Source of the DNA: Sorangium sp025924095
GTDB taxonomy: Bacteria; Myxococcota_A; Polyangia; Polyangiales; Polyangiaceae
Reading direction: 5' to 3'
DNA: 64,000 nt
Assembly: GCF_051521505.1 (NCBI RefSeq)
Contig: NZ_CP150356.1
Span: 10,664,001 to 10,728,000, forward strand
Shown: positions 8,256 to 16,238 of the stretch, one piece after another
How the letters are laid out: every line of letters begins with the position of its first letter
How positions within the stretch are numbered: position 1 is the stretch's first letter
The notes under the pieces: generated by a model
Databases searched by the model: none
The model's input: only the letters and a program-made list of their open reading frames with translations
What the model was told of the DNA's origin: nothing
Program-made: the position numbers and the translations under genes

Positions 8256-8618
8256 TCTTCTCTCCTCCCAAGCTGCCGCTCGGTACCGGCGGCCGCGGGT
8301 GCCACGGTCCACCACCGATTTCGCGTGCGACCTGTGAGCAATCCGCGGGCCAAGCAGGAATCCCCGTCATTCACGCTCTCTTCGGTGGTTGTCCAGCGAA
8401 TTGGCTCAATATGGCTCAGACGATCTGTGCCATTGTGTGTGCGAGCCGGTGTGGCGCGGCGGATCGCGCTTCGCACGGCGCTGTCCAGCGAGCGTCGACG
8501 GCGAGGAGCATCGATCTCGGCGAAGCGCGGAGGTCCTCGGCGCGGCGGGCTCCTGACCCGACGACGCGTCCTTCGCGGCGGAGCGGTCGTGCCCCTGCAA
8601 GCGCGAGCGAGCGCCGGG
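8256..8618. other. Gene-free stretch upstream of the two lipoprotein genes
   Basis: 363 bp without a convincing gene on either strand. The part near 8390-8440 is the only AT-richer segment and holds two GGCTCA half-repeats about 12 bp apart (GGCTCAATATGGCTCAGACG). It should contain the leftward promoter of the 8255 gene, but I cannot assign -35/-10 boxes with confidence. Confidence 0.4.
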
Positions 8619-9224
8619 CTAGGGAAGATATCTGATCTCGGAGGTGCAGGAGCCCTCCTTGCAGCGCGCCACGACGGCCGCCTCGCTCGGGTTGTCGAGC
8701 GGCTTGCCGTCCTCCGCGAGCGGCGGACCTGCGACGCAGTCGCACAGCGGGTAGCTGGCGGCGCAGGCCGCTTCGGCGGACTCGAACGCGCCCTTGCCCT
8801 CCGCGTCCACGCCGACGAACAGGACATCTCCGCAGCAGCTCGTGATGTGCTCCAGCACGACGCAATCGCTGGCCTGCTCGCAGGCCTTGCTGAACCCCGG
8901 AAAGCTCGAGTCGCGGCACGTCAGCCCATGGCTGCCCTCGCCCCCGGAGCCGCCGGCCCCCGCGCTCGCGCCCCCGTCGCCGTCGCCCCCGCCGCCGTCG
9001 CCCCCGGAGCCGCCGGCCCCCGCGCTCGCGCCCCCGCCGCCGTCGCCCCCACCCCCGGTGCCTCCCGGGCCTGCGCCGGTGCTGCCGCTCGCCCCCGCGC
9101 CGCTGGCGCTGGAGGCTCCTGCGTTCGCCGGTTCATGGCCGTCATCGCTGCACGCAGCAGCTCCCAGCGCCGCCCATGCGACGAAGCAAGCATGAGCCAA
9201 CCAGAGAGAGTGTCTGTCTGTCAT
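8619..9224 (-). CDS. Lipoprotein with Gly-rich linker and a conserved Cys-rich domain
   Basis: A 201-residue protein from the ATG at 9224. The signal peptide ends in LGAAAC (lipobox). About residues 30-98 form a Gly/Ala/Ser linker with an imperfect duplication (GGDGGGGASAGAGGSGG), seen in the DNA at 8935-9060. The C-terminal domain has paired cysteines (ACEQASDCVVLEHITSCCGD, then AACAASYPLCDC and CKEGSC), a pattern I know from many uncharacterised myxobacterial lipoproteins. It has its own intergenic space on both sides and appears monocistronic. The function is unknown; the domain is probably displayed outside the cell. Confidence 0.75.
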   Translation of the reverse strand: MTDRHSLWLAHACFVAWAALGAAACSDDGHEPANAGASSASGAGASGSTGAGPGGTGGGGDGGGGASAGAGGSGGDGGGGDGDGGASAGAGGSGGEGSHGLTCRDSSFPGFSKACEQASDCVVLEHITSCCGDVLFVGVDAEGKGAFESAEAACAASYPLCDCVAGPPLAEDGKPLDNPSEAAVVARCKEGSCTSEIRYLP

Positions 9225-9338
9225 GACCGATGTCTAGCACGGGGCAGGCCCCGCTCAGGTTGCGGGGGGCGCGGAGCTGCGTCGCGTGAGCGCGCACCAC
9301 GTCGGGGTCGGCGGCGACGCCCCGCTCGACGCGACGTT

Positions 9339-10235
9339 CTAGCCCGCGCGCGCGTAGCGGCTCGGAGGCTGGCCCACGTGGCGGCTGAACGCGGTGCTGA
9401 AGGTGCTCGCCGAGCCGTAGCCGACGCGCTCGGCGACCTCGGCGATCCCGAGATCCTGGCGGCGGAGCAGATCCCTCGCGACGGCCATGCGCCAGGCGAG
9501 CAGGTAGTCCATCGGCGGCTGGCCCACGGTGCGGGTGAAGCGCTCGAAGAACGTCGAGCGCGAGAGGGCCGCGGTCTTCGCGAGCTCGACCACCGTCCAC
9601 GAACGCGCGAGCTGAGCGTGCATCTGCCGTATCGCCGGCGCGAGCCGCGGATCGGCCAACCCGCGCAGGAGCCCCGGGGGCGCGTCTTCAGCCGAGGTGG
9701 ACCGCAGCGCTTCGATGAGCAGCACCTCCACGAGCCGCGTGAGCACGAGGTCGCGACCCGATCTCTGCTCGTTCGATTCGTCGCCTACGAGCCGCACGAG
9801 CACCGAGAGCCGCTCGACGCCGCGCAGGTGCAACAGCGCCGGCAGCAGCGATACGAGCAGCGCCGCGTCAGGCGAGTCGAAGATGAAGTAGCCGCCGAGC
9901 AGCCGCACGTCGGGGCGTCCACCGCGCGTGCCGTGGCGGACTTCACCGGTCGGCGCGGGCGCCACCTTCGGGTCGATGCGCTCTGGCCTCACCGGCTCGA
10001 AGCCCGACAGGGTGAAGCCCGGCGTCGCCGGCAGGAGCACGAAGTCGCCCGCCTCGAGCGTCAGGGCGCGCTCGCCGTCGACGGCGAGACGACAGCTGCC
10101 CTCCAGCACGGCGCAGAAGCTCGGCTGGCCGAAGTCCGAGTAGCGAACACCCCAGCGGCCGGCGCCGCTGATGCCCTTCGAGAGCACGGTGCGCGGCTGG
10201 AGCAGCGCGATGACCTCCGAGAGAGGGTCGTTCAT
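9339..10235 (-). CDS. AraC-family transcriptional regulator with cupin-type sensor domain
   Basis: A 298-residue regulator. The N-terminal half (to about residue 190) is a cupin-like domain of the AraC_N/cupin_6 kind (SFCAVLEGSCRLAVDGE, FVLLPATPGFTLSG). The C-terminal 100 residues contain two HTH motifs, LAKTAALSRSTFFERFTRTV and IAEVAERVGYGSASTFSTAF, ending HVGQPPSRYARAG, as is standard for AraC. It is divergent from a short-chain dehydrogenase gene across 108 bp. AraC regulators of this type commonly control the adjacent divergently read oxidoreductase, and I infer the same here. The start is the ATG at 10235. Confidence 0.9.
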   Translation of the reverse strand: MNDPLSEVIALLQPRTVLSKGISGAGRWGVRYSDFGQPSFCAVLEGSCRLAVDGERALTLEAGDFVLLPATPGFTLSGFEPVRPERIDPKVAPAPTGEVRHGTRGGRPDVRLLGGYFIFDSPDAALLVSLLPALLHLRGVERLSVLVRLVGDESNEQRSGRDLVLTRLVEVLLIEALRSTSAEDAPPGLLRGLADPRLAPAIRQMHAQLARSWTVVELAKTAALSRSTFFERFTRTVGQPPMDYLLAWRMAVARDLLRRQDLGIAEVAERVGYGSASTFSTAFSRHVGQPPSRYARAG

Positions 10236-10259
10236 GTCCGGACTGTAGCAAACAAAATG

Positions 10260-10284
10260 TGGACTCTCAATTGTAGATAGTCCA
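10260..10284. promoter_or_regulatory. Inverted repeat between divergent AraC and SDR genes
   Basis: TGGACT (10260-10265) and AGTCCA (10279-10284) flank an AT-rich 13-base spacer in the shared promoter region. A further GGACTGTAG lies at 10240-10248. The short symmetric half-sites in the only AT-rich part of the gap are a plausible operator for the AraC-type regulator. No experimental or family motif supports it. Confidence 0.35.
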
Positions 10285-10343
10285 GCGCCCCGCGGCTATG
10301 TTCCCCTCATGAACGCCGCGCTCGTCGCGGCAAAGGAATGGAT

Positions 10344-11087
10344 ATGAAGACCGTGCTCATCACTGGTTGTTCCTCGGGCTATGGCCTCGAGACCGCGCGC
10401 CACTTCCACGCGCAGGGCTGGAACGTGGTCGCCACGATGCGAACGCCGCGCGAGGACGTGCTGCCGCGGTCGGACCGCCTGCGCGTGGTGGCGCTCGACG
10501 TGACGAAGCCCGCCAGCATCGCGGCGGCGATCGAGGCGAGCGGGGCCATCGACGTTCTCGTCAACAACGCCGGTATCGGGCTCATGGGCGCCTTCGAGGC
10601 CACGCCGATGACCACGGTGCGCGAGGTGTTCGAGACCAACACCCTCGGCGTGATGGCCATGACGCAGGCCGTGCTGCCCGGGTTCCGCGCGCGGCGATCG
10701 GGCGTGGTGGTGAACGTGACCTCGAGCGCGACGCTCGCGCCGATGCCGCTCGTCGCCGTGTACACCGCGAGCAAGATGGCCATCGAGGGGTTCAGCGCGT
10801 CGCTTGCGTTCGAGCTCGAGGCCTTCGACGTGCGCGTGAAGCTCGTCGAGCCGGGCTACGCCCCGACGACGCGCTTCACGAGCAACGGGGGAGCCCGCAT
10901 GGAAGGGCTGATTCCCGACGCCTACGCGCCTTTCGCGCAGCGCATCTTCGCCTCCTTCGGGCAGCCGGCGCTCGTGACGAGCGAGTCCGACGTGGCCGAA
11001 GCGGTGTGGCGCGCCGCGAACGACGCATCGGGGCAGCTCCGCTTCCCGGCCGGCCCCGACGCGGTGGCGCTGGCCCGGGCGAGCTGA
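10344..11087 (+). CDS. Short-chain dehydrogenase/reductase
   Basis: A 247-residue classical SDR. It carries the NAD(P)-binding TGCSSGYG near residue 7-14, the structural NNAG, the catalytic Ser (VVNVTSSATLAP) and the YTASK catalytic Tyr-Lys motif. The substrate is not predictable. I prefer the ATG at 10344 over the one at 10338, because AAAGGA ends directly before the first ATG but lies six bases from the second. It is divergent from the AraC regulator, which probably controls it. A perfect hairpin follows the gene and may end transcription. Confidence 0.9.
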   Translation: MKTVLITGCSSGYGLETARHFHAQGWNVVATMRTPREDVLPRSDRLRVVALDVTKPASIAAAIEASGAIDVLVNNAGIGLMGAFEATPMTTVREVFETNTLGVMAMTQAVLPGFRARRSGVVVNVTSSATLAPMPLVAVYTASKMAIEGFSASLAFELEAFDVRVKLVEPGYAPTTRFTSNGGARMEGLIPDAYAPFAQRIFASFGQPALVTSESDVAEAVWRAANDASGQLRFPAGPDAVALARAS

Positions 11088-11167
11088 GCAACTTCATGGG
11101 GCGCTGGCGGCGGCGTGACGGGAAGGAGATGAGCGGTGTGGCCCGCGTCGCCGTCACGCGGGGATCG

Positions 11168-11203
11168 CCGGCAGGCGCGGGTCGCGCGCGGAGCGCCTGC
11201 CGG
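11168..11203. terminator. Hairpin between convergent SDR and lipoprotein genes
   Basis: CCGGCAGGCGC (11168-11178) and GCGCCTGCCGG (11193-11203) pair perfectly over 11 bases with a 14-base loop. The hairpin is located between two convergent genes and just before the stop of the leftward lipoprotein gene. No T-tract follows on either side, which is usual for this GC-rich genome. The terminator role is inferred from position and symmetry. Confidence 0.45.
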
Positions 11204-11211
11204 GAGGCGGT

Positions 11212-12015
11212 TCAGGTGGGGATGAACACGCAGCACCCGACGACGCAGCTGTAGCCGCTGGAACACCCGGCGCTGCAGGGCTCCGAGCACGTCGGGTCAG
11301 GCTCGCCCTCGCCGCCGGGGTCGCCGCCGCTGCTGCTGGAGCCGCCCTCGCCCGTGCCGCCGTCGGGGTCGCCGCCGCTGCCGTCGGAGCCGCCCTCGCC
11401 GCTCTCGCCCGTGCCGCCGTCGTGGGCGCCGCAGCCCCCCTCGCCGCCGTCGCTGTCGCCCGGGTCGCCGGAGCCGCTGCCGGGGCCGTCGTCGCAATGG
11501 CCGGGGCCGGTGCCGCCCTCGTTGAAGTCCGCGAGCTTGCCCGAGAGCGAGACGGCCGCGTCGGCCGCGGCGCCGCGCTTCACGCCGTACGGGAGCTTGC
11601 CGTCAGCATCCTTGTTGGCGGCCATCCACGCCTCGGCGTCGGCGAGCGCCCCGTCGAGGGCAGCGTCGCTCGCGCCGCTCGCCACGTTGAGCAGCGCGGC
11701 GATGAGCTGGTGGCCCAGGATCAGGCTTGTGTCGCCCTTCGGGGGCGTCCGGAAGAGCTCGAGCAGCTCCTCCTGGGAGTACTCCACGCCGCCGAGGGTG
11801 AGCTTCGACGTCGGCCAGCTCTCCTCGTGGTTCTTCCAGTAACCCTGGGTGAGCGTGCAGCCGTCGCCGTCGCCGCCGCCGTCGGGCGTGGGCTCACTCA
11901 CGACCACGTTGCCGCTCCCCTCGCCGAGGCGATCCGCGGCGCCCAGCCCGCAGCCGGCGAGGGCGGATCCGACCAGCGACAGACAGCCCACAAGCATCAT
12001 CCTGCTAAGCGTCAT
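11212..12015 (-). CDS. Lipoprotein with TQGYWKNH domain and Gly/Ser-rich spacer
   Basis: A 267-residue protein from the ATG at 12015. A signal peptide ends in the lipobox ALAGC. About residues 50-160 carry the CTLTQGYWKNHEESWP segment, a signature found in secreted or surface proteins of several phyla, followed by LGGVEYSQEELLELFRTPP and an alanine-rich helical stretch. A spacer of about 80 residues consists of GGDGG/GGSGG-type repeats. The last 25 residues hold eight cysteines (CSEPCSAGCSSGYSCVVGCC). The plan of membrane anchor, domain, spacer and Cys knot is related to the other lipoproteins here. Function unknown. It is convergent with the SDR gene. Confidence 0.75.
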   Translation of the reverse strand: MTLSRMMLVGCLSLVGSALAGCGLGAADRLGEGSGNVVVSEPTPDGGGDGDGCTLTQGYWKNHEESWPTSKLTLGGVEYSQEELLELFRTPPKGDTSLILGHQLIAALLNVASGASDAALDGALADAEAWMAANKDADGKLPYGVKRGAAADAAVSLSGKLADFNEGGTGPGHCDDGPGSGSGDPGDSDGGEGGCGAHDGGTGESGEGGSDGSGGDPDGGTGEGGSSSSGGDPGGEGEPDPTCSEPCSAGCSSGYSCVVGCCVFIPT

Positions 12016-12310
12016 GACTCCTCCTGAAGTTGCTCATCCGCGGTGCTCGCCCCTCGCGAGGAGCAAACCACCGACATCGTGCGTGCAGAGCGGCCGGCGT
12101 CGCGCCGATCGGAAGGCACCGATGGCCCCCGATCGACAGGGACCACGACCTCGATCGGATTGAACCAGCGACAGTCGTGACGAGCCGCGCTCTCGGTCCT
12201 TCAGTGCCGGCCTGAGCTCGGCGCGGCTCATGTTTTTATGGTCGCCTGCAGATCCGAGTTCGTTCTCGGTCGAGTGAATATTTCCTTCGTCATCGCACGA
12301 GCGGCCCAGC

Positions 12311-13696
12311 TCACTTCAGTCCATACCGATCCATCTTGTTGAGCAGCCCCTGGCGCGACAGCCCGAGCCGCACCGCCGCCTGGCTCTTGTTCCCCTGCGT
12401 CGCCCGGAGCGCGGCGGCGATCTCCCGCCGCTCCAGCGCCGCGATCTTCTCTTCGAGCGTCGCCCCCTCGGCCGGCTCGTCGCCTGCCGCCGCCGCGGGC
12501 GCGCCGCCTCGCCGCGCCGGCGAGAGGTCCTCCTCGAGGATCTCTCCCCTGCCCCCGGCCATCACGAGCGCGCGCTGCATCTCGTGCCGGAGCTCGCGCA
12601 GGTTGCCGGGCCAGTCGCAGGCCTCGAGCCGCCGCATCGCGCCGGGCGAGATCGCCGTCACGGGCGAGCGAGGCACGAGCGCGCGCGACACGTTCAGGAA
12701 ATGCTGCGCGAGCAGCGGCAGGTCTCCCACGCGATCCGCGAGCCGCGGCAAGGCAATCTCGATCCCGCGCACGCGCCAGTAGAGATCGTCGCGAAAGGTC
12801 TTGTTCGCGACCATCGACTCCAGCGCCCTGTGGGTGGCCGACACGATGCGGACGTCCACGGTCACCGGGCGCGCCGCGCCGACCGGCAGGATCTCGCCCG
12901 TCTCGAGCACCCGCAGGAGCTTCACCTGCAGCGCCGGATCCATGTCGCCGAGCTCGTCGAGGAACAGAGTCCCTCCGTCCGCCTCGACGAACAGGCCTGG
13001 AGCGTCCTTGATCGCGCCCGTAAAGGCGCCCTTGCGGTGGCCGAACAGCGTCGACTCCAGCAGGGTCGGCGCGAGCGCGCCGCAGTTGACCGCGATGAAC
13101 GGCTTGCCCTTCCGCCGGCTCCTCGCGTGCAGGTAATGGGCGAACACCTCCTTGCCCGTCCCGGATTCGCCCGTGATGAGCACCGGCACGTCGGCCGGCG
13201 CCGCGCGCTCGCACAGCGTCTTCGCCTCGAGGAACGCCGGCGACTGCCCGAGCAGCGCCGAGGCGTCGCCCTCGCGGGCGGTGAGCGAGCGCTCCAGCTC
13301 CGCCACCCGGTCTTCCAGCGCGAGGCGCGCCGCCGCGCGCGCGACAACGGCGAGCAGCACGTCCGGGTCGACCGGCTTGGCCAGGAAATCATACGCGCCG
13401 CGCTCGACGAGCCGCAGGGCGAGCGGCGTCTCGCCCGCGCCGGAGACGACGATCACCTTGGCCGCGGGCCGCTCGGCGAGGATCTTCTCGGCGAGCGCGG
13501 CGCCCTCCTCGGGGCGGCCCGACGGCGGCAGCATCAGGTCGAGCACGACGAGGCGCGCGCTCGTGCGGCGGAGCTCCGCGAGGGCCTTCGGGGCGGCCCC
13601 GGCCTCGGCGACCGCGTACCCGTCCAGCGAAAGGAGCTCGCGGTAGGCGTCGCGGAAGCCCGGATCGTCGTCGATGAGCAGGACAGTGTCGGTCAC
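12311..13696 (-). CDS. Sigma-54-dependent response regulator (NtrC family)
   Basis: A 461-residue protein when started at the GTG at 13696, which places MTDTVLLIDDDPGF at the receiver's first strand; the frame stays open to 13792. The receiver (1-125) has acidic Asp9-11, phospho-acceptor Asp53 and Lys107. The AAA+ domain has Walker A GESGTGKE (176-183), the sigma-54-contacting GAFTGA (223-228) and Walker B LFLDE (244-248). The C-terminus is a Fis-type HTH (KSQAAVRLGLSRQGLLNKMD). When phosphorylated, it should activate RNA polymerase with sigma-54. No kinase gene is adjacent; an unpartnered histidine kinase lies at 30720-32324. Targets are unknown. Confidence 0.93.
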   Translation of the reverse strand: MTDTVLLIDDDPGFRDAYRELLSLDGYAVAEAGAAPKALAELRRTSARLVVLDLMLPPSGRPEEGAALAEKILAERPAAKVIVVSGAGETPLALRLVERGAYDFLAKPVDPDVLLAVVARAAARLALEDRVAELERSLTAREGDASALLGQSPAFLEAKTLCERAAPADVPVLITGESGTGKEVFAHYLHARSRRKGKPFIAVNCGALAPTLLESTLFGHRKGAFTGAIKDAPGLFVEADGGTLFLDELGDMDPALQVKLLRVLETGEILPVGAARPVTVDVRIVSATHRALESMVANKTFRDDLYWRVRGIEIALPRLADRVGDLPLLAQHFLNVSRALVPRSPVTAISPGAMRRLEACDWPGNLRELRHEMQRALVMAGGRGEILEEDLSPARRGGAPAAAAGDEPAEGATLEEKIAALERREIAAALRATQGNKSQAAVRLGLSRQGLLNKMDRYGLK

Positions 13697-14032
13697 GGGT
13701 GACCGTACCGCGTCGCCCGGGCGCTGAGCCAGGCCTGTCTTGGGCGCGGCGCTCTCCCCGGCTTCACCCGGGACCTCTCGCCCACAAATCACGCTCGCGG
13801 AAAAGCGACAGTCCGCTCGCGGCGAGCGGACGATGACAGGCTCCAGCGGATGTGCGCGGCCAGCGAGCCGCCGAGCTGCTCTGCCGTCGCGCCGTCGAGG
13901 GGGGAGCGGCGGCTCACCCCCTGCGCCCGCGCGATGTCCGTGCCGAGGTCATCGCCTCCTTGTCGTCCTCGTCGACGTGCCTCTGGCTTGACGTGCCGAG
14001 GGCCGGGCCGCAGAGCCAGCACACCGAAGTTC
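13697..14032. other. Gene-free divergent region between regulator and permease
   Basis: 336 bp between the leftward NtrC-type gene and the rightward permease gene. Both frames stay open into it, but the added residues are Arg/Ser/Pro-rich and unlike either family. I see no sigma-54 type TGGC-N8-TGC element that I would defend and no clear inverted repeat. Confidence 0.4.
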
Positions 14033-15520
14033 ATGGGGAGCCGGCTATTCGTCCGCAAACCGATATCGGTCCTGAAAAAGGAGCTGGAGGGAGAGCACCG
14101 CCTCCACCGCGCCCTCGGGCCGCTGCAGCTCACGAGCCTCGGGATCGGCGCCATCATCGGGACAGGCATCTTCGTACTCACCGGTCAGGCCGCGCACGAC
14201 AAGGCAGGTCCCTCGCTGATGCTGTCCTTCGTGGTCGCGGGGATGGCCTGCGTGTTCGCGGCCCTCTGTTACGCGGAGTTCGCGGCGATGGTGCCGGTCG
14301 CGGGCTCGGCCTACACGTACGCGTACGCGACGCTCGGCGAGCTGCCGGCGTGGATCATCGGGTGGGATCTCATCCTCGAGTACGCCGTCGGCGCCGCCGC
14401 CGTGGCGCACGGGTGGTCCCACTATTTCCAGGACTTCATCGGAATCTTCGGGGTCGAGCTGCCAAGGGAGCTCAGGAGCGCGCCGTTCGACTACGATCCA
14501 GCGATCGGCGAGCTCGTGTCCACGGGGTCGGTCATCGATTTCCCCGCCCTCCTCGTGACGGCCGCGGTCACGATGATGCTGCTCAAGGGCATCCGCGAGA
14601 GCGCGACCTTCAACGCCGTGATCGTCGCGCTCAAGCTCGCGGTCGTGCTCTTCGTCATCGTCGTCGGCGCGTTCCACGTCAACCCGGACAACTGGCGACC
14701 GTTCGCGCCGTTCGGGTTCGGGGGGCTCAGCTTCTTCGGTCACACGATCTTCGGCGAGCTCGGCAAAGGGGGCGAGCCGCTCGGGATGCTCGCCGGCGCC
14801 GCGACCATCTTCTTCGCCTACCTCGGGTTCGATGCGGTCTCGACCCACGCCGAGGAGGCGAAGCACCCGCAACGCGATCTCCCCATCGGCATCGTGGTCT
14901 CGCTCATCATCTGCACCGTGCTCTACGTCGCCGTCGCGGCGATCCTGACGGGCATGGTGCCCTACACCGAGCTGAGCATCGACGCGCCCGTCTCTGACGC
15001 CTTCGCGCGCGTCGGCCTCCCGTGGGCGCAGTTCATCATCTCCCTCGGGGCGGTCGCGGGGATCACCTCCGTGCTGCTCGTGCTCATGAACAGCCAGCCG
15101 CGCGTGCTGCTCGCCATCGCCCGCGACGGGCTCCTGCCCAGGAAATTCTTCGGAGCGGTGCATCCGGTCTTCAGGACGCCGTGGAAGTCCACCCTCGTCA
15201 CCGGGTTCGTTGTCGCCACCCTCTCGTCGCTCCTCCCGCTGCGGATCCTGGCGGAGCTCGTCAATATCGGGACGCTCCTTGCGTTCCTGTTCGTCTGCGC
15301 GGCGGTCCTGGTCATGCGCCGGGCGGCGCCGGACACGCCGCGCCCGTTCCGGGTGCCGCTCTATCCGCTCACCCCGATCCTCGGGATCGTGATCTGTCTC
15401 CTCCTCATGTTCTCGCTGCCCACCGAGAACTGGCTACGTCTCGCCATCTGGCTCCTCCTCGGGTTCGTGATCTACTTCGGCTACAGCCGCAAGCACAGCG
15501 CGATGACCGCGAGCCAGTGA
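14033..15520 (+). CDS. APC-superfamily amino acid permease
   Basis: A 495-residue integral membrane protein with about 12-14 hydrophobic segments. The ATG at 14033 is chosen because it precedes the conserved start GSRLFVRKPISVLKKELEG of the cationic amino acid transporter/YfnA-like branch. The substrate-site loop LGIGAIIGTGIFVLTG follows at 36-51, and helix 6-8 motifs (IFFAYLGFDAVSTHAEEAKHP) match the same branch. It should import or exchange amino acids across the inner membrane; the specific substrate is not readable. It stands alone, divergent from the NtrC-type regulator. Confidence 0.9.
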   Translation: MGSRLFVRKPISVLKKELEGEHRLHRALGPLQLTSLGIGAIIGTGIFVLTGQAAHDKAGPSLMLSFVVAGMACVFAALCYAEFAAMVPVAGSAYTYAYATLGELPAWIIGWDLILEYAVGAAAVAHGWSHYFQDFIGIFGVELPRELRSAPFDYDPAIGELVSTGSVIDFPALLVTAAVTMMLLKGIRESATFNAVIVALKLAVVLFVIVVGAFHVNPDNWRPFAPFGFGGLSFFGHTIFGELGKGGEPLGMLAGAATIFFAYLGFDAVSTHAEEAKHPQRDLPIGIVVSLIICTVLYVAVAAILTGMVPYTELSIDAPVSDAFARVGLPWAQFIISLGAVAGITSVLLVLMNSQPRVLLAIARDGLLPRKFFGAVHPVFRTPWKSTLVTGFVVATLSSLLPLRILAELVNIGTLLAFLFVCAAVLVMRRAAPDTPRPFRVPLYPLTPILGIVICLLLMFSLPTENWLRLAIWLLLGFVIYFGYSRKHSAMTASQ

Positions 15521-15531
15521 CGCCCCGGCGC

Positions 15532-15548
15532 GCCGGGCGCTACCCGGC
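15532..15548. terminator. Short hairpin between convergent permease and macro-domain genes
   Basis: GCCGGG and CCCGGC pair around a 5-base loop (CGCTA) twelve bases after the permease stop. Weak by length and without a T-tract; proposed only from position in a 99-bp convergent gap. Confidence 0.3.
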
Positions 15549-15619
15549 AGGGCGCGCGCACCGGACCGGCACGGCGCGCACGCGCAGAGGCAAGGACTCG
15601 CGCGGCGAGCCGCTTGCGG

Positions 15620-16123
15620 CTACGCGGTCCGCGCGCGAACGAACTGCTCGAAGACAAGGAGCGTGACGCTCGTGTGGGCGCCGCTCTCCGCGAGGACGCG
15701 CTTCACCCGCTGCCCGTCGAGCCCGGCGCTCCCGGCCCCGAGGCGCGGCAGCGCGATCCGGTCGATCCCCGCTTTCGCAGCGAGCTCCACCATCGTCTTC
15801 AGGGATCGCGAAAGGGCCGGCAGGGTCGCCTTTTTTGCCTCGCTCTCCTGGATCGCCAGGCAGTAGACCGTGTCCGTGCCCTCGCTCCACGTGAAGACGT
15901 CCCCGAGCGTCGGCCTGCGCTCGGCGCAGCGCTGGGCGTAAGCCTCGAGCATCCGCGGCCACCGCTTCTTGAAGGCGACGGAGACCCCCGCGTCCATGGT
16001 CCCCGCGCAGTTACAACCGTGGGCGTAGGCGCGCACTCCGTCGGTGTGGAGGATGTCGCCTTTGGTGAAGATCGTCGGCACGGAGGGCACACTACCCCAT
16101 CCGCGGCGGGGCGAGCGGCTCAT
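15620..16123 (-). CDS. Macro domain protein (ADP-ribose binding or hydrolysing)
   Basis: A single macro domain of 167 residues or fewer. The signature elements are present: FTKGDILHTDGVRAYAHGCNCAG at the first loop, with Asn in NCAG where ADP-ribose-2-prime-phosphate or mono-ADP-ribose hydrolases keep it, VSVAFKKRWP after it, and ALPRLGAGSAGL as the glycine-rich second loop. Such proteins bind ADP-ribose or remove it from proteins, nucleic acids or O-acetyl-ADP-ribose. The ATG at 16123 adds about 11 residues of no clear origin before the domain, and GTG codons at 16090 and 16081 are alternative starts. No ADP-ribosyltransferase or toxin is adjacent. Confidence 0.85.
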   Translation of the reverse strand: MSRSPRRGWGSVPSVPTIFTKGDILHTDGVRAYAHGCNCAGTMDAGVSVAFKKRWPRMLEAYAQRCAERRPTLGDVFTWSEGTDTVYCLAIQESEAKKATLPALSRSLKTMVELAAKAGIDRIALPRLGAGSAGLDGQRVKRVLAESGAHTSVTLLVFEQFVRARTA

Positions 16124-16238
16124 CGCGATCGGGCCCGAGGCGGACGCCAGACAGACGCCCGTCCTCGAGAGGGGATCGCGCTCGTCCTGGATCAGGTCGA
16201 TCGGCGCCGTGCTCGGGGTGCTCGCGCCAGGGCCACCC

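Noticed and set aside
7791..10280. Rightward open frame of over 800 codons across three leftward genes
   Set aside because: It crosses lipoprotein and AraC genes that have clear starts, signal peptides and motifs; the rightward product is low-complexity Arg/Ala.
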